64,000 nucleotides of DNA from Pseudomonas brassicacearum subsp. brassicacearum (GCF_008801605.1 NZ_VZPJ01000004.1:372001-436000), one strand, 5' to 3'. Positions 9,689 through 19,070 are shown, counted from the first letter of the stretch. The notes: a model not told the origin generated them from the sequence alone. A program made the numbers and translations.

Positions 9689-10970
9689 GAGAAGCCTTTG
9701 TTCGATCAATAGCTGCTGATACGACCTTGGGGTCTCTCAGAGGTTGCGTCTGTTCGGCGGTTTTGTCCAAGACAGTTTTCTGCAAGGGCAGGCAAACACG
9801 AAACAACGCCCCTTCATTGAGGCGACTGTTGACCGTGATGGTCCCGCCATGAGCCGCGACAATCTGCTCGGAAATGAACAGCCCCAGCCCAAGGCCAGCA
9901 GCGGCCGCCTTGGACGATACGCGCTCGAACTGCTGGAAGATACGTTTCTGGTTTTCCTCGCTGATACCGATGCCATGGTCCTGGACCTCGATACAGGCGT
10001 GGTCGGGCGTCTTGTAGACGCGCACCTCGATCGGGCCCTTGCCACCGTAGCGCAACGCATTGGTCAACAAGTTCGAGATCACCTGCTCGATACGAAACTC
10101 ATCCCAAAGTCCCTCCACCGACGGTTCGGCCAGGCAGGTCAACGAGCACTCGGCGACGGCTATCTGCGGCTGGAAATTGCGCAGCAGGTTCTCCACCAGT
10201 GCCGTCAGGTTGAAGCGGGTCGGGCGGATCGACAGCTTGCCGGTGCGAATCCGCGAGACATCCAGCATGTCCTCGATCAACCGGATCAGGCTCTTGATCT
10301 GGCGCTCGTCGCGCTCGACCATCGCCCGCACCTTGTCCAGGCTGAAGGCTGCGGCGTTGTCCCGGGCCAGGTGCATCTTGCGCAACTGTGTCTCGAGGAT
10401 AAGGCCATTGAGGGGCGTGCGCACTTCGTGGGCGACGATGGACATGAAGTCGTCACGCATGCGCACCGCTTGCTCCAGCTCGCCACGGGTGGCCTCCAGT
10501 TGCTGCAACAGAACCTCCTGCTCGCGGCGACTCTGCTCAAGGGCTACGACCTGCTCCTTCATGGCCTTTCGTTGACGGTACAACTCGACGAACACATTGA
10601 CCTTGCTTTTGACCGCTTGGGTGTCCAGCGGCTTGTGCAGGAAGTCCACCGCACCGTTTTCATAACCGGTAAAGGCATAGTTGCGTTCACGACCTGCGGC
10701 ACTGACGAAAATGATAGGGATGCTGCGGGTCTTCTCCGTGCCGCGCATCAGCTCGGCCAGTTGGAAACCGTTCATGTCCGGCATCTGCACATCGATGATG
10801 GCCAGGGCAAAGTCGTGTTGCAGCAGCAGGGACAGCGCTTCGTCCGCGGACAGGGCCTTGAAGACCTCGCGGTCGCCGCCCTTGATCAACGCTTCCAGGG
10901 CCAACAGATTCTCAGGCAGATCATCGACGATCAGCAGTTTGGCTTGAATATCTCTTGGCATGTGGTTCAT
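9681..10970 (-). CDS. Receiver-histidine kinase hybrid
   Basis: 429 residues, soluble. The N-terminal receiver has DD in LLIVDDLPEN, Asp60 (IIDVQMPDMNG) and Lys in FLHKPLD. A coiled-coil linker (about 125-165) leads to HisKA with SIVAHEVRTPLNG (His181) and an HATPase domain (NLLTNALRYGG, DHGIGI, GLGLGLFI). The order REC-HisKA-HATPase is that of kinases taking input by phosphotransfer. Its ATG overlaps the stop of the CheB-like gene (ATGA, 10967-10970), and its own stop overlaps the next receiver gene, so it is embedded in a translationally coupled operon. Confidence 0.9.
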   Translation of the reverse strand: MNHMPRDIQAKLLIVDDLPENLLALEALIKGGDREVFKALSADEALSLLLQHDFALAIIDVQMPDMNGFQLAELMRGTEKTRSIPIIFVSAAGRERNYAFTGYENGAVDFLHKPLDTQAVKSKVNVFVELYRQRKAMKEQVVALEQSRREQEVLLQQLEATRGELEQAVRMRDDFMSIVAHEVRTPLNGLILETQLRKMHLARDNAAAFSLDKVRAMVERDERQIKSLIRLIEDMLDVSRIRTGKLSIRPTRFNLTALVENLLRNFQPQIAVAECSLTCLAEPSVEGLWDEFRIEQVISNLLTNALRYGGKGPIEVRVYKTPDHACIEVQDHGIGISEENQKRIFQQFERVSSKAAAAGLGLGLFISEQIVAAHGGTITVNSRLNEGALFRVCLPLQKTVLDKTAEQTQPLRDPKVVSAAIDRTKASHE

Positions 10971-11554
10971 TCCAGCCCGGCCAGCAATTGGCCGATGCCT
11001 TGCAAAGTAAGGATATGGTCGGGCTCGTGCAGGGCCAGCGCCGCCTCGGGCATGGTCGAGACCTGGGCTTCACCGGGGTCCTGGACCACCGTGATCCCCC
11101 CCAGCGCCCTGACCTTCGCCAAGCCACAGGCACCATCGTTGTTGGCGCCGGTCAGCACCACGGCCAGCAATTTCTGGCCGTAGACATCGGCGGCCGATTC
11201 AAACAACACATCGATGGACGGCCGCGAATGATGCACCGGCTCCTCCAGGCTCAACGACAGGCTACGGTCAGCCTCGACCGACAAGTGATAGCCGGGCGTG
11301 GCGACATACAAGGTGCCCGGCACGATGTCTTGCTTGTCCCGGGCTTCCTCCACCGGCACCGCCAGACGATGTCCGAAGACACGGGCCAGTTGGCTTTCGC
11401 GCTCGTCCGGCAAATGCAACACCACCAGGATGGGCACGCCAAAGCCTTTGCGCAGGTGTCCGAAGACCCTGAGCAGTGCCTCGACGCCACCGGCCGATGC
11501 ACCGACGACAATGGCTTCGATGGGCGGATTGGATCTGTCCTTGGTCTGGTTCAT
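10967..11554 (-). CDS. cheB: Stand-alone CheB-type protein-glutamate methylesterase
   Basis: 195-residue CheB catalytic domain without the usual receiver domain. The triad is visible: Ser20 in VVGASAGG, His47 in VVLHLPD, Asp140 in TGANNDGA. CheB enzymes remove methyl groups from, or deamidate, receptor glutamates. It overlaps the CheR gene by four bases (ATGA, 11551-11554), forming an opposed methyltransferase/methylesterase pair inside a kinase operon that has no CheA, CheW or receptor gene. Without its own receiver domain its activity cannot be controlled by direct phosphorylation. The substrate is unknown; candidates are chemoreceptors encoded elsewhere or the operon's own kinases. Confidence 0.9.
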   Translation of the reverse strand: MNQTKDRSNPPIEAIVVGASAGGVEALLRVFGHLRKGFGVPILVVLHLPDERESQLARVFGHRLAVPVEEARDKQDIVPGTLYVATPGYHLSVEADRSLSLSLEEPVHHSRPSIDVLFESAADVYGQKLLAVVLTGANNDGACGLAKVRALGGITVVQDPGEAQVSTMPEAALALHEPDHILTLQGIGQLLAGLE

Positions 11555-12366
11555 AACTTGCGATAGATCCGTTCCTGTTTGACCAACGGTTCGAATCGAT
11601 GGCCGTAAGCCGAGAAATCCAACGTCTCCTTACTGCCCAATACCAGGAAACCACGGTGACAAAGGGACTCATGAAACAGTCCAAACGCACGATCTTGTAG
11701 TTTCTTATTGAAATATATCAATACGTTACGACAGGAAATTAACTGAGTTTCTGAAAATACACTGTCGGTCGCCAGGCTGTGATCGGCAAAGGTCACGTTC
11801 TCGCACAGGGTTTTGTCGAACATCGCATAATCGTAGGCGGCGGTATAGTAATCGGCAAACGAGCGCCGGCCTCCGGCGGCCTGGTAGTTCTGGGTGTAGG
11901 TGCGCACGTTTTCCAGGGAAAAAATCCCCTGCTTGGCTTTTTCCAACGAGCGCGGGTTGATATCGGTGGCATAGATGAGCGTGCGGTCCAGCAGGCCTTC
12001 TTCGCGCAACAGGATCGCCATGGAGTAGACCTCCTCCCCCGTGCTGCAACCGGCGATCCAGATCTTGATCGAAGGATACGTCCTGAGCAGCGGCACGACT
12101 TCCTCGCGTATGGCCAGGAAATGCGAGGGGTCGCGAAACATCTCGCTGACCGGGATCGTCAGCAGTTGCAGCAGTTGCATGAACGCTCCCGGGTCGTGCA
12201 GCACGCGCTCCTGCAATGCCGAGATGGTCCTGCACTCGAACTGGCTCAGCGCATGGTGGACCCGGCGCTTGATGGACGCACCGGAATAGTCGCGAAAATC
12301 GTAGCTGTACTTGAGGTAGATCGCTTCGATCAACAAACGAAGTTCAATGTCGGTGTCACGTTCCAC
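11551..12366 (-). CDS. cheR: CheR-type protein-glutamate methyltransferase
   Basis: 271-residue SAM-dependent methyltransferase of the CheR family. The N-terminal helical domain (about 1-80) carries the Arg-rich SIKRRVHHAL; the SAM domain has WIAGCSTGEEVYS; the end has CRNVLIYFN, the catalytic-core signature. I start it at GTG 12366, which shares one base with the kinase stop (TAGTG) and has GGAAAG six bases upstream; a longer in-frame GTG start at 12393 would lie deep inside the kinase gene with no better signal. It is coupled to CheB downstream by an ATGA overlap. It probably methylates glutamates on a receptor or kinase, setting an adaptation level for this relay (inference). Confidence 0.9.
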   Translation of the reverse strand: MERDTDIELRLLIEAIYLKYSYDFRDYSGASIKRRVHHALSQFECRTISALQERVLHDPGAFMQLLQLLTIPVSEMFRDPSHFLAIREEVVPLLRTYPSIKIWIAGCSTGEEVYSMAILLREEGLLDRTLIYATDINPRSLEKAKQGIFSLENVRTYTQNYQAAGGRRSFADYYTAAYDYAMFDKTLCENVTFADHSLATDSVFSETQLISCRNVLIYFNKKLQDRAFGLFHESLCHRGFLVLGSKETLDFSAYGHRFEPLVKQERIYRKL

Positions 12367-15300
12367 TAAATTCTTTCCATATTCGGCAACCACACGCGAA
12401 TCAGCGAGAACAGACGATCCAGATCGATCGGTTTGGCCAGGTAGTCGTTGGAACCCGCCGCCAGGCAGCGTTCCTGATCATCCTTCATGGCCTTGGCCGT
12501 CACGGCAATAATGGGCAGCTTGCGCCAGCGCGGGTCCTTGCGGATCAGCGCGGTGGCTTCGAAACCGTCCATCTCCGGCATCATTACATCCATCAGCACC
12601 AGGTCGATGTCGTCGAATTCGTTCAGGCGATCGATCGCCTCCAGGCCGTTACGGCCGATGACAACGATCGCCCCCTTCGCCTCCAGGGCGCTGGTCAGGG
12701 CAAAGATGTTGCGCACATCGTCGTCCACCAGCAGCACCTTGCGGCCTTCAAACACCTTGTCGCGGCTGCGGGCGGTCTTGAGCATCCGCTGCCGTTCATG
12801 GGACAACCGGGATTCGACTTTGTGCAGAAAGAGTGTCACCTCGTCCAGCAGGCGCTCTGGCGAGCGGGCGCCCTTGATGATGATCGAGCGCGAATACTTG
12901 CGCAGTTCGGCCTCTTCATCGCGGGTCAGGTTGCGCCCGGTGTAGACGATCACCGGCGGGAAGGAACAGATGTCTTCACTGGACATGCGCTTGAGCAGGT
13001 CATTGCCGAGCATGTCCGGCAACTTGAGGTCGATGATCATGCAGTCGTAGACGTTGCTCCGCAGCAGGTCCAGGGCTTGCTGGGCCAGGCCAACGGCGGT
13101 GATCTCGATGTCATCGTCGCCGATCAGGCGGGTAATGCTATCGCGTTGCAGGTCATCGTCCTCCACCAGCAGCACCCGCTTGACCTTCTGGGTCAGCTTG
13201 GCTTCCAGGCGGGCGAACACATCCTTGAGTTCTTCGCGGGTGGTCGGCTTGACGGCATAGCCGATGGCGCCCATGTGCATGGCGGCTTCGACGCGGTCTT
13301 CGACGGAAATCACGTGCACGGGGATGTGCCGGGTTTCGGCCCGTTCCTTGAGCCGCTGCAACACCGTCAGCCCGGAATGATCCGGCAGGCGCATGTCCAA
13401 AAGGATCGCGTCGGGAGCCAGTTGCAAGGCCAGGTCGAAGCCTTCATCGGCACCGTGGGCCACCAGGCACTGGTAACCGAGCTCATGGGCCAGGTCGAAC
13501 AGGATCCGGGCGAACTTGGGCTCGTCCTCGATCACCAGGATGCACCGGGTGTCGAACGGCGCCTTGTCGCGGTCGTCGGCAAATCGGGCAATCGACGTAT
13601 CCACTTCAGCGATCAGCGGTGCCGGGGCGGCTTTGGGTGCAGCCGGCGCTGGCGCAGTGGCCGTCGGGGTGAACGTCATCGGTTCCATCGGCGAGTCCCC
13701 GGGCTCGACATAACGTTCAGGCATTACCAGCGTAAACACACTGCCCTGCCCCGGCTCGCTGGAAACGCAGATCGAGCCGCCCAGCAACGTGGCCAGGTCC
13801 CGGGAAATCGACAACCCCAGGCCGGTGCCGCCGTAACGACGATTGGTCGTGCCATCGGCCTGGCGGAACGCTTCGAAGATGCTTTGCTGCTGATCGGCGG
13901 CGATGCCGATCCCGGAGTCGCGCACCATGAACGCGATGCCCGAGCCCGGCTGCCCGGCCACCGACAGGCTGACGGTGCCTTGCTCGGTGAACTTCACGGC
14001 ATTGGACAGCAGGTTCTTGATCACCTGCTCCAGGCGCTGGCGATCGGTGTAGAGCATCGCCGGCGCATCGGGCAATACCTGGACCTCGAACCCCAGGCCC
14101 TTGTCGGCTGCCAACGGCTCGAACATGTCCCGCAGGCCTTCCACCAGACGCTGCACGCTGGTGTTTTCCGGGCGCACTTCCAGCTTTCCGGCCTCGACCT
14201 TGGAGATGTCGAGAATATCGTTGATCAGGTTCAACAGGTCGTTGCCGGCGGAGTAGATCGACTCGGCAAACTTGACCTGTTCCTCGCTGAGGTTCTGCTG
14301 CGGGTTTTCCGACAGCAGCTTGGACAGGATCAGCGAGCTGTTGAGCGGCGTGCGCAGCTCGTGGGACATGTTGGCCAGGAACTCGGATTTGTACTTGCTC
14401 GAACGCTGCAACTCTTCGGCGCGCTCCTGCAACTGGATCTGGGCCAGGTTCAGCTCGCTGTTCTTCTGGTCCATGGCGTCGCGCTGCTCGGCCAATTGCT
14501 CGTTGGTCTGCTCCAGCTCCTGTTGCTGGGCTTCCAGGTGGGCCTGGGACTCCTTGAGAATGCGCGACTGCTCTTCCAGTTCCTCGTTGGCGGTCTTGAG
14601 CTCTTCCTGCTGCACTTGCAGTTCTTCGTTCAACTGCTGGGTTTCGGCCAGCACTTCCTGCAAGCGCTGGCGATAACGAGCGGCCTCGATGGAGGTGCCA
14701 ATATTGCCGGAAATCAGCTCCAGCAGCTCAATGTCGCGCTCGGTCAATGGCCGCAGGAAGCCCAACTCGATGACACCGTTGATCCGGTCGTCGTCACTGG
14801 TGGGCGCTACCAGCACGCTGTTGGGCAGCCCTTGTCCCAATCCGGAGCTGACTTTCAGGTAATCGTCCGGTACGTCATCCAGGCGAATGAGACGCCCCTG
14901 TTGCACGGCCTGGCCGGCGATGCCTTCACCGTCGACAATCTTCTGCTGCTGCGCGTCATCCTCCCGGGACAAACCATAGGTGGCGACGCGCTTGAGCACA
15001 CCATTTTCTTCTCGCACATAGAGCGCAGCGACCGCCACATCCAGGTACTTTGCACAGAACTGCAAGATGTTGCGGCCCAACAGGTTCAGGGACAACTGCC
15101 CCAGGACCTGCTCGGCCAACTGCGTCTGGCCATTGCGCAACCAAGCCTGCTTCTCCAGGTGCAAGGCGCTGCCTTGCTGGATCTTCAGGCTGGCGCCGTA
15201 GCTCTCGGACAAGCTCAACAGATCCCGGCGGCCGACGTAGGCCAGCAACCCACTGACTGCGGCGACGAACAGCAGGTACAGGGCAATGCTCCAGACAGTG

Positions 15301-15848
15301 GTGGTGCGCACGTCCTGGCTACGCGCCGCACGCAGTTGCTGCTCGGTATCGACGATTTCCTCGAAGGTTTGGCGGATCTCGTCCGTCAAGCGCTTGCCGC
15401 GCCCGGACCTCACCGCACTCCGGTAATCCCCGCTGCTGCGTTGCAGGTCGATCAAGCCCTGGGCGTACTTGGACCATTCCGCCTGGATCGCTTGTATCTT
15501 GTGCAGCCGGTCGGTCTGGACGGGGTTGTCGGCTGTCAATTCCAGCAGTGTATCCAACGCGACGGCGATCCGCGGCTTGGCCACTTCATAGGGCTCGAGA
15601 AAGTGCTCGTCACCGTTCAACAGGTAGCCACGCATGCCGGTTTCCAGGTCCACGCTCAGCTTGAGCGCCTCATTGGCATTATTGATCACCCGGTCGGTAT
15701 GCCCGACCCACTGGATCACCGACAGCAAGTACGTGACAAGGATGATGAAAAACACCGAGCTGAGGGCGCCCATGCCCAGCGGCAGGCTGATATTGCGGCT
15801 CAGGAGCTTGCGAAAACTTTGCTCGTCGACCGAAGACGAAGGAGTCAT
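12366..15848 (-). CDS. Membrane hybrid histidine kinase: CHASE3-GAF-HisKA-HATPase-three receivers
   Basis: Large 1160-residue sensor. TM1 is about 25-48 and TM2 about 184-205, enclosing a CHASE3-type periplasmic sensor (ETGMRGYLLNGDE is typical). A GAF domain spans about 245-390, a long Gln/Glu-rich coiled coil about 390-485, HisKA contains MSHELRTPLN (His496), and HATPase motifs are NAVKFTEQG, DSGIGI and GGTGLGLSI. An Ala/Pro linker leads to three receivers, each with a candidate Asp (LLDMRLPD, IIDLKLPD, LMDVMMPEMDG). It heads the minus-strand operon (kinase, CheR, CheB, REC-kinase, receiver), all joined by overlaps of 1-8 bp. The domain plan resembles general-stress and biofilm hybrid kinases; the signal is not readable. 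Confidence 0.92.
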   Translation of the reverse strand: MTPSSSVDEQSFRKLLSRNISLPLGMGALSSVFFIILVTYLLSVIQWVGHTDRVINNANEALKLSVDLETGMRGYLLNGDEHFLEPYEVAKPRIAVALDTLLELTADNPVQTDRLHKIQAIQAEWSKYAQGLIDLQRSSGDYRSAVRSGRGKRLTDEIRQTFEEIVDTEQQLRAARSQDVRTTTVWSIALYLLFVAAVSGLLAYVGRRDLLSLSESYGASLKIQQGSALHLEKQAWLRNGQTQLAEQVLGQLSLNLLGRNILQFCAKYLDVAVAALYVREENGVLKRVATYGLSREDDAQQQKIVDGEGIAGQAVQQGRLIRLDDVPDDYLKVSSGLGQGLPNSVLVAPTSDDDRINGVIELGFLRPLTERDIELLELISGNIGTSIEAARYRQRLQEVLAETQQLNEELQVQQEELKTANEELEEQSRILKESQAHLEAQQQELEQTNEQLAEQRDAMDQKNSELNLAQIQLQERAEELQRSSKYKSEFLANMSHELRTPLNSSLILSKLLSENPQQNLSEEQVKFAESIYSAGNDLLNLINDILDISKVEAGKLEVRPENTSVQRLVEGLRDMFEPLAADKGLGFEVQVLPDAPAMLYTDRQRLEQVIKNLLSNAVKFTEQGTVSLSVAGQPGSGIAFMVRDSGIGIAADQQQSIFEAFRQADGTTNRRYGGTGLGLSISRDLATLLGGSICVSSEPGQGSVFTLVMPERYVEPGDSPMEPMTFTPTATAPAPAAPKAAPAPLIAEVDTSIARFADDRDKAPFDTRCILVIEDEPKFARILFDLAHELGYQCLVAHGADEGFDLALQLAPDAILLDMRLPDHSGLTVLQRLKERAETRHIPVHVISVEDRVEAAMHMGAIGYAVKPTTREELKDVFARLEAKLTQKVKRVLLVEDDDLQRDSITRLIGDDDIEITAVGLAQQALDLLRSNVYDCMIIDLKLPDMLGNDLLKRMSSEDICSFPPVIVYTGRNLTRDEEAELRKYSRSIIIKGARSPERLLDEVTLFLHKVESRLSHERQRMLKTARSRDKVFEGRKVLLVDDDVRNIFALTSALEAKGAIVVIGRNGLEAIDRLNEFDDIDLVLMDVMMPEMDGFEATALIRKDPRWRKLPIIAVTAKAMKDDQERCLAAGSNDYLAKPIDLDRLFSLIRVWLPNMERI

Positions 15849-16046
15849 GGAAAGGGCCTTGGTGGACAGTTGAAAACCGTGGAGTTTGCCCGAAAAACGG
15901 CGCTTGGATCCACATTATCTGACGAGTCAAAGGCGCAACTCCCGCGACGATCTACCTTGTAGCAAGGAAGCGACTATCCTTGTCAGCTCTTGTACTATAG
16001 ATCCTTTCTTGTACAACCTTGGGAACTTGTGCCGCCTCGGTACTTA

Positions 16047-16085
16047 CTCATAAAAGAGGCTCATAAAAGAGGCTCATGAAAGAGA
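16047..16085. repeat. Three tandem 13-bp repeats upstream of a receiver gene
   Basis: CTCATAAAAGAGG at 16047-16059 and 16060-16072, then CTCATGAAAGAGA at 16073-16085. The array lies 41 bp before the receiver gene in the divergent gap 15849-16125. The 13-bp period is not a whole helical turn. It could be a regulator array or a slippage-prone tract affecting promoter strength. Confidence 0.85.
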
Positions 16086-16125
16086 CTGTTTTTTTCAAGT
16101 CTCCCTCCCGCTCCCTTCTTCGAGA

Positions 16126-16509
16126 ATGTCTACTATGTCCACCCCTCCTCCTCCTGCCACCCAGTCCACCATCCTGGTCGTCGAAGACGATGACATTGTG
16201 CGGATGTTAATCGTCGACGTGCTGGAGGAGCTGGAATACCAGGTGCTGGAGGCGGATGGTTGTGAGCAGGCGCTGGCATTTTTGCACAACGACGCGCAGC
16301 CCATCGCACTGATGATGACTGACGTCGGCCTGCCGGTCATGGATGGGCGCGAATTGGCGAAACAGGCTCGAGCCGTGCGACCACAACTGCCTGTGCTGTT
16401 TGCCAGCGGTTATGCCGAAAGCATCGATGTGCCTGAAGGCATGTCGGTGATCGGCAAGCCCTTCTCCATCGATCAGTTGCGAGACAAGGTCAAACGCATT
16501 CTTTCTTGA
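16126..16509 (+). CDS. Single-domain response regulator
   Basis: 127-residue lone receiver: acidic pair in LVVEDDD, phospho-acceptor Asp in MMTDVGLPVMDG, switch residue in LFASGYA, Lys in VIGKPF. No output domain. It is transcribed away from the large hybrid kinase gene and shares its intergenic region, so the two may be co-regulated and functionally linked. ATG 16135 is an alternative start three codons in; neither has a strong ribosome binding site. Sequence style (VIGKPFS..LRDKVKRILS) resembles the C-terminal receivers of the hybrid kinases in this block. Confidence 0.87.
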   Translation: MSTMSTPPPPATQSTILVVEDDDIVRMLIVDVLEELEYQVLEADGCEQALAFLHNDAQPIALMMTDVGLPVMDGRELAKQARAVRPQLPVLFASGYAESIDVPEGMSVIGKPFSIDQLRDKVKRILS

Positions 16510-16586
16510 GCCGGATCGTATTCTTGGTCACTATCGGCGCCCCGCGCGCCGATGGCGCCTGATCCGCTTCGAGGAGCCCCCTGCTC

Positions 16587-17879
16587 ATGCATCACCCCAC
16601 CGCCACCAAGGTCCTGGTCATCGGCTATGTCTGGCCCGAGCCGCGTTCATCGGCTGCCAGTGGGCATGTCATGCAGATCCTCGACACCTTCCTCGGGCAA
16701 GGCTGGGACATCACCTTCAGCAGTCCGGCAGGTCCAGGCGAACACCGCGCCGACCTGCTCGCGCTGGGTATCCGCGAAGTGCCGATCGAACTCAATAGCA
16801 GCAGCTTCGACGCCTTCATCAGCGAGCTGGCGCCGGACATCGTGCTGTTCGACCAATTCATGATGGAAGAACAGTTCGGCTGGCGGGTCGAGAAGCACTG
16901 CCCCGGCGCCCTGCGGGTGCTGGAGACGTCAGACTTGCAGAGCCTGCGCCACGCTCGGCACCAGCGTTTGAAGGACCGCCTGAAACACGATGAGGCTGGC
17001 GAGGATTTCAGCGACCTCTTCGCCCCGGCCCTGGGCGAGGAGTTCCAGCGGATGGCCGATACCGACCTGGCCAAGCGGGAAATCGCTGCTTTGTACCGCT
17101 GCGACCTCAACCTGATGGTGTCCGAGGTTGAAATCGAACTGTTGGTGGAACACTTCAAGTTGCCCCGTAACCTGCTGCACTGGTGCCCGTTGATGCTGGA
17201 CCTGCCCGGCGAGCCGCCGGTACCGTTCGAGGACCGGGCGCATTTCCTGAGCATCGGCAACTTTCGCCACGCGCCGAACTGGGACGCCGTGCTCTGGATG
17301 AAAAACGCCATCTGGCCATTGATCCGCCAACAATTACCCGGCGCGCAACTGCACCTGTACGGCGCCTACACCCCGCCCAAGGCCGCCGCGCTGCATAACC
17401 CGGCCCAGGGCTTTCACATCATGAACTGGGCCGAGGACGCCTTGCAGGTGATGTCGGCGGCACGCATCTGCCTGGCGCCGCTGCGTTTCGGCGCTGGCAT
17501 CAAGGGCAAGCTGATCGACGCCATGCTCTGCGGCACCCCCAACGTCACCACACCCGTGGGGGCCGAAGCCATGCACGGCGACATGCCCTGGCCCGGTGCG
17601 ATTGCCCAGAGCGCCAAAGGCATCGCCAATGCGGCGGTGCAGTTGTATCGCGACCAGGCGCGCTGGACCCAGGCCCAGGATGCGGGCCTCACTTTGCTTG
17701 CCAGCCGCTACCGACAACAGGTGCATGGCCCGGCGCTGATCGACAGCCTCAACGCTTGCCGGGTGGACCTGGCGCAACGACGCCGGGACAACTTCACCGG
17801 CAGCATGCTGCGTCACCACCAGCACAAAAGCACCCAATACATGTCCCAGTGGATCGAAGAAAAAAACCGCAACGGTTAG
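16587..17879 (+). CDS. Glycosyltransferase, GT-B fold (GT4-like)
   Basis: 430 residues, preceded by GAGGAGC. The N-terminal half begins with a Rossmann strand (KVLVIGYVWPEPRSSAASGH, a donor/acceptor-site glycine region); the C-terminal half has FLSIGNFRHAPNWDAV and the donor-binding APLRFGAGIKGKLIDAM, the classic GT4/group-1 pattern with the Glu position replaced by Ile/Lys neighbours. It should transfer a sugar from a nucleotide-sugar to a glycan or lipid acceptor; the acceptor is not inferable. The gene stands alone, not in a polysaccharide cluster, and ends 69 bp before mtlR. Confidence 0.82.
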   Translation: MHHPTATKVLVIGYVWPEPRSSAASGHVMQILDTFLGQGWDITFSSPAGPGEHRADLLALGIREVPIELNSSSFDAFISELAPDIVLFDQFMMEEQFGWRVEKHCPGALRVLETSDLQSLRHARHQRLKDRLKHDEAGEDFSDLFAPALGEEFQRMADTDLAKREIAALYRCDLNLMVSEVEIELLVEHFKLPRNLLHWCPLMLDLPGEPPVPFEDRAHFLSIGNFRHAPNWDAVLWMKNAIWPLIRQQLPGAQLHLYGAYTPPKAAALHNPAQGFHIMNWAEDALQVMSAARICLAPLRFGAGIKGKLIDAMLCGTPNVTTPVGAEAMHGDMPWPGAIAQSAKGIANAAVQLYRDQARWTQAQDAGLTLLASRYRQQVHGPALIDSLNACRVDLAQRRRDNFTGSMLRHHQHKSTQYMSQWIEEKNRNG

Positions 17880-17948
17880 ACGTCAGAGTGGCAGCCGCCT
17901 GGCGAAGGGGGCATTATCCGATGGCGATAACAATAAAAGCGCCAGGCC

Positions 17949-18854
17949 ATGACCCGAACAGCCAGAATCACCGACCCCTCCTACGAGTTGATGGACGACC
18001 ATAACGGGTTGTCCATCATCTACCGTCAGCACGGTTTTCCCTGCCCGCTGGTGCGCTGGCATTTCCACAAGGAATACGAGTTGCACTTGATCGTCGCCAG
18101 TTCCGGCAAAGTGTTCATAGGCGACTATATCGGCAACTTCTATCCCCAGTCGCTGTTCCTCACCGGCCCCAACCTGCCCCATAACTGGATCAGCCAGGTG
18201 GCCGAGGACGAAGTGGTGCACAAGCGCGATATGCTGGTGAACTTCACTGATGAGCTGTTCGAAAGCGGCCACCAGGTATTCGCCGAACTCAAGACGGTCG
18301 CACCGCTGCTCGAACGTGCCCAATACGGCATCGAGTTCCGCTGCAAGCGCACCATCCGCCAGGCCATGACCCTGATGCAGCGCATCGCCGATTCCCAAGG
18401 CATGAGCCGCCTGGGGCATTTTTTCATCCTGATGGAGCTGCTGGCCGCCACGGATGACTACCAACTGCTTTCCGGCGCGACCTCTGCGCAAGCGGCGGAC
18501 GAACACAGCGTCGACCGCACCAACCGCGCGGTGGACTACATCTTTGCCCACTACGCCCGAGAACTGTCCCTGGAAGAAGTGGCCGAGCACCTGGGCATGA
18601 AACCCACCTATTTCAGCCGGGTGTTCAAACAGGCCACCGGTCGCTGCTTCATTGAATTCGTCAATCGCCTGCGCATCAGCAAATCCTGCGAGTTGCTGGC
18701 CGACGGCGATAAACCAGTGACAGACGTGTGCTTCGAATCGGGTTTCAACAACATTTCCAATTTCAACCGGCGTTTCCAGCAGCTCAAGGGCATGACCCCG
18801 TCCCACTACCGGCGGCTGGCGGTGCAGCGATTGACCGAGCAGAACCAGGGCTGA
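17949..18854 (+). CDS. mtlR: AraC-family activator of the mannitol operon
   Basis: 301-residue AraC/XylS regulator. The N-terminal cupin-like sensor domain (WHFHKEYELHLIV, GDYIGNFYPQSLFLTGPNLPHNW) binds the polyol inducer; the C-terminal part has two helix-turn-helix motifs (LSLEEVAEHLGMKPTYFSRV and a second ending VTDVCFESGFNNISNFNRRF). It lies directly upstream of, and co-oriented with, mtlE, the arrangement known in P. fluorescens where MtlR activates mtlE-Z in response to mannitol, sorbitol and arabitol. A REP pair separates it from mtlE, so mtlR is probably transcribed from its own promoter. Confidence 0.92.
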   Translation: MTRTARITDPSYELMDDHNGLSIIYRQHGFPCPLVRWHFHKEYELHLIVASSGKVFIGDYIGNFYPQSLFLTGPNLPHNWISQVAEDEVVHKRDMLVNFTDELFESGHQVFAELKTVAPLLERAQYGIEFRCKRTIRQAMTLMQRIADSQGMSRLGHFFILMELLAATDDYQLLSGATSAQAADEHSVDRTNRAVDYIFAHYARELSLEEVAEHLGMKPTYFSRVFKQATGRCFIEFVNRLRISKSCELLADGDKPVTDVCFESGFNNISNFNRRFQQLKGMTPSHYRRLAVQRLTEQNQG

Positions 18855-18885
18855 GAATCTCGAATCATTTCTGTGACGGGATTTA

Positions 18886-18973
18886 TGTAGGAGCAAGGCT
18901 TGCCCGCGATGCAGGCGCCTCGGTTCCCCAAGAGACCGCGTCATCTTCATCGCGGGCAAGCCTTGCTCCCACA
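18886..18973. repeat. REP pair (inverted) between mtlR and mtlE
   Basis: Copies at 18886-18910 and 18949-18973, the first with GTAGGAGC in place of GTGGGAGC. Followed by about 220 bp holding the mtlE promoter. Confidence 0.87.
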
Positions 18974-19043
18974 AAGCGGGGCGATGCGACATTTCGATAA
19001 ATCCTCTCGCCACAGGGTCCTTTGTTTGGCTTGAACCCTCATC

Positions 19044-19070
19044 AGTGCAAAAAAGTATCAGCACAAGTGC
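19044..19070 (+). promoter_or_regulatory. Candidate MtlR operator upstream of mtlE
   Basis: AGTGC occurs at 19044-19048 and again at 19066-19070, a 22-bp direct spacing (about two helical turns) as expected for AraC-type activators; the first also forms GTGC/GCAC with 19061-19064. It lies about 125 bp before the mtlE start. Motif is short, so confidence is low. Confidence 0.35.

Noticed and set aside
9744..11183. Long + frame opposite the REC-kinase gene
   Set aside because: Same antisense effect; the minus-strand protein has intact kinase motifs.
12798..15962. Very long open frame (over 1000 codons) on + opposite the large hybrid kinase gene
   Set aside because: It is a GC-rich antisense shadow: the minus-strand frame has recognisable CHASE3, kinase and receiver motifs, while the + translation is Gln/Leu/His low-complexity with no domain.
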